From the NCBI GenBank assembly GCA_026261815.1, contig JAMPIT010000894.1:54251147-54315146 (forward strand): a stretch of DNA of 64,000 bases. Direction: 5' to 3'. The stretch's first letter is position 1. Every line of letters starts with the position of its first letter. The notes beneath the pieces are model-generated. The model did not search any database. It had not been told where the DNA came from and saw only the letters and a program-made list of their open reading frames with translations. Both the position numbers and the translations under genes were made by a program. This document shows, piece by piece, positions 63,683-64,000 of this stretch. This stretch comes from Monarcha castaneiventris obscurior (taxonomy: Eukaryota; Chordata; Aves; Passeriformes; Monarchidae).

Positions 63683-64000
63683 AGGAAAATAACCTGTTTC
63701 ACTGAGATTTTGCTTAGACTGAAAGGGCATTTCAAGGCATTAGCTTTTCACTACAGTCAAACTTTGCAGTGAAAACAAGCAACAGGACAATTTTAGAGGG
63801 AAGAGCTGCTATGCAGCTGGAAACATGTCACAGCTCGGCAAAAACTCTGGATGCCAACCTGAGTGAATGTGAGTTACTTGAAGCAAGGAAGAAACAGTAT
63901 CATTGCATCTCTGTGGGTTGGGGGCACAAGAGGTAGAAAAAGGCTGTTACATAATTTGGAGCATTTCCAGTCTAGAAGCTGGCTTCACACACAGCCGGGT
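63679..64000. other. Intergenic sequence without recognisable features
   Basis: About 320 bp of AT-rich DNA with nothing recognised. Confidence 0.55.

Noticed and set aside
1..64000. CRISPR arrays, operons, tRNA or rRNA genes
   Set aside because: No regularly spaced repeats, no tRNA cloverleaf or rRNA sequence recognised by eye; eukaryotic intron-rich DNA throughout. A tRNA or miRNA search could still find a small gene I cannot see.

Overview
The window looks like bird nuclear DNA. It is AT-rich and intron-like over most of its length, holds several chicken repeat 1 (CR1) LINE fragments and short solo retroviral LTRs, and contains one clearly recognisable vertebrate exon. There is no prokaryotic gene organisation, and nearly all open frames are short and unrelated to any family I know. 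I cannot name the species; a songbird would fit.

The one firm gene is GALNT18 (a polypeptide N-acetylgalactosaminyltransferase of the Y subfamily) on the minus strand. Only its first coding exon is here (51088 to 50854): cytoplasmic tail, signal anchor and start of the stem. It ends in a phase-1 AAG|GTACCA splice donor. The exon lies in a CpG island at about 50520-52040 with GC boxes, an inverted CCAAT box and a strong G-quadruplex candidate. Everything from 50853 down to 1 reads as intron 1; I found no second exon.

The intron carries a CR1 copy (6.0 kb, minus), a solo LTR (8.17-8.61 kb, minus, hence sense to GALNT18), a small CpG-rich patch (11.36-11.69 kb), a good CR1 3' end (11.69-12.36 kb, plus) and a second solo LTR (12.47-12.98 kb, plus). 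The remainder to 50.5 kb shows only homopolymers and small tandem duplications.

Upstream of GALNT18 (52-64 kb) the DNA looks intergenic. An LTR-like GC-rich unit at about 55.86-56.16 kb is followed by a third solo LTR (56.29-56.96 kb, minus) of the same family as the one at 12.5 kb. Further CR1 pieces lie at 57.1, 60.4 and 61.4 kb. All three solo LTRs have perfect 4-bp target-site duplications.

The most puzzling object is a GC-rich block at 61.6-62.64 kb. It holds a 190-codon frame with a strong Kozak start, an N-terminal signal-like segment, a second hydrophobic stretch, a C-terminal RVxF-like motif and an AATAAA about 220 bp downstream. I do not recognise it. It is the best candidate for an undescribed lineage-specific gene or domesticated insertion, but non-coding origin is quite possible.
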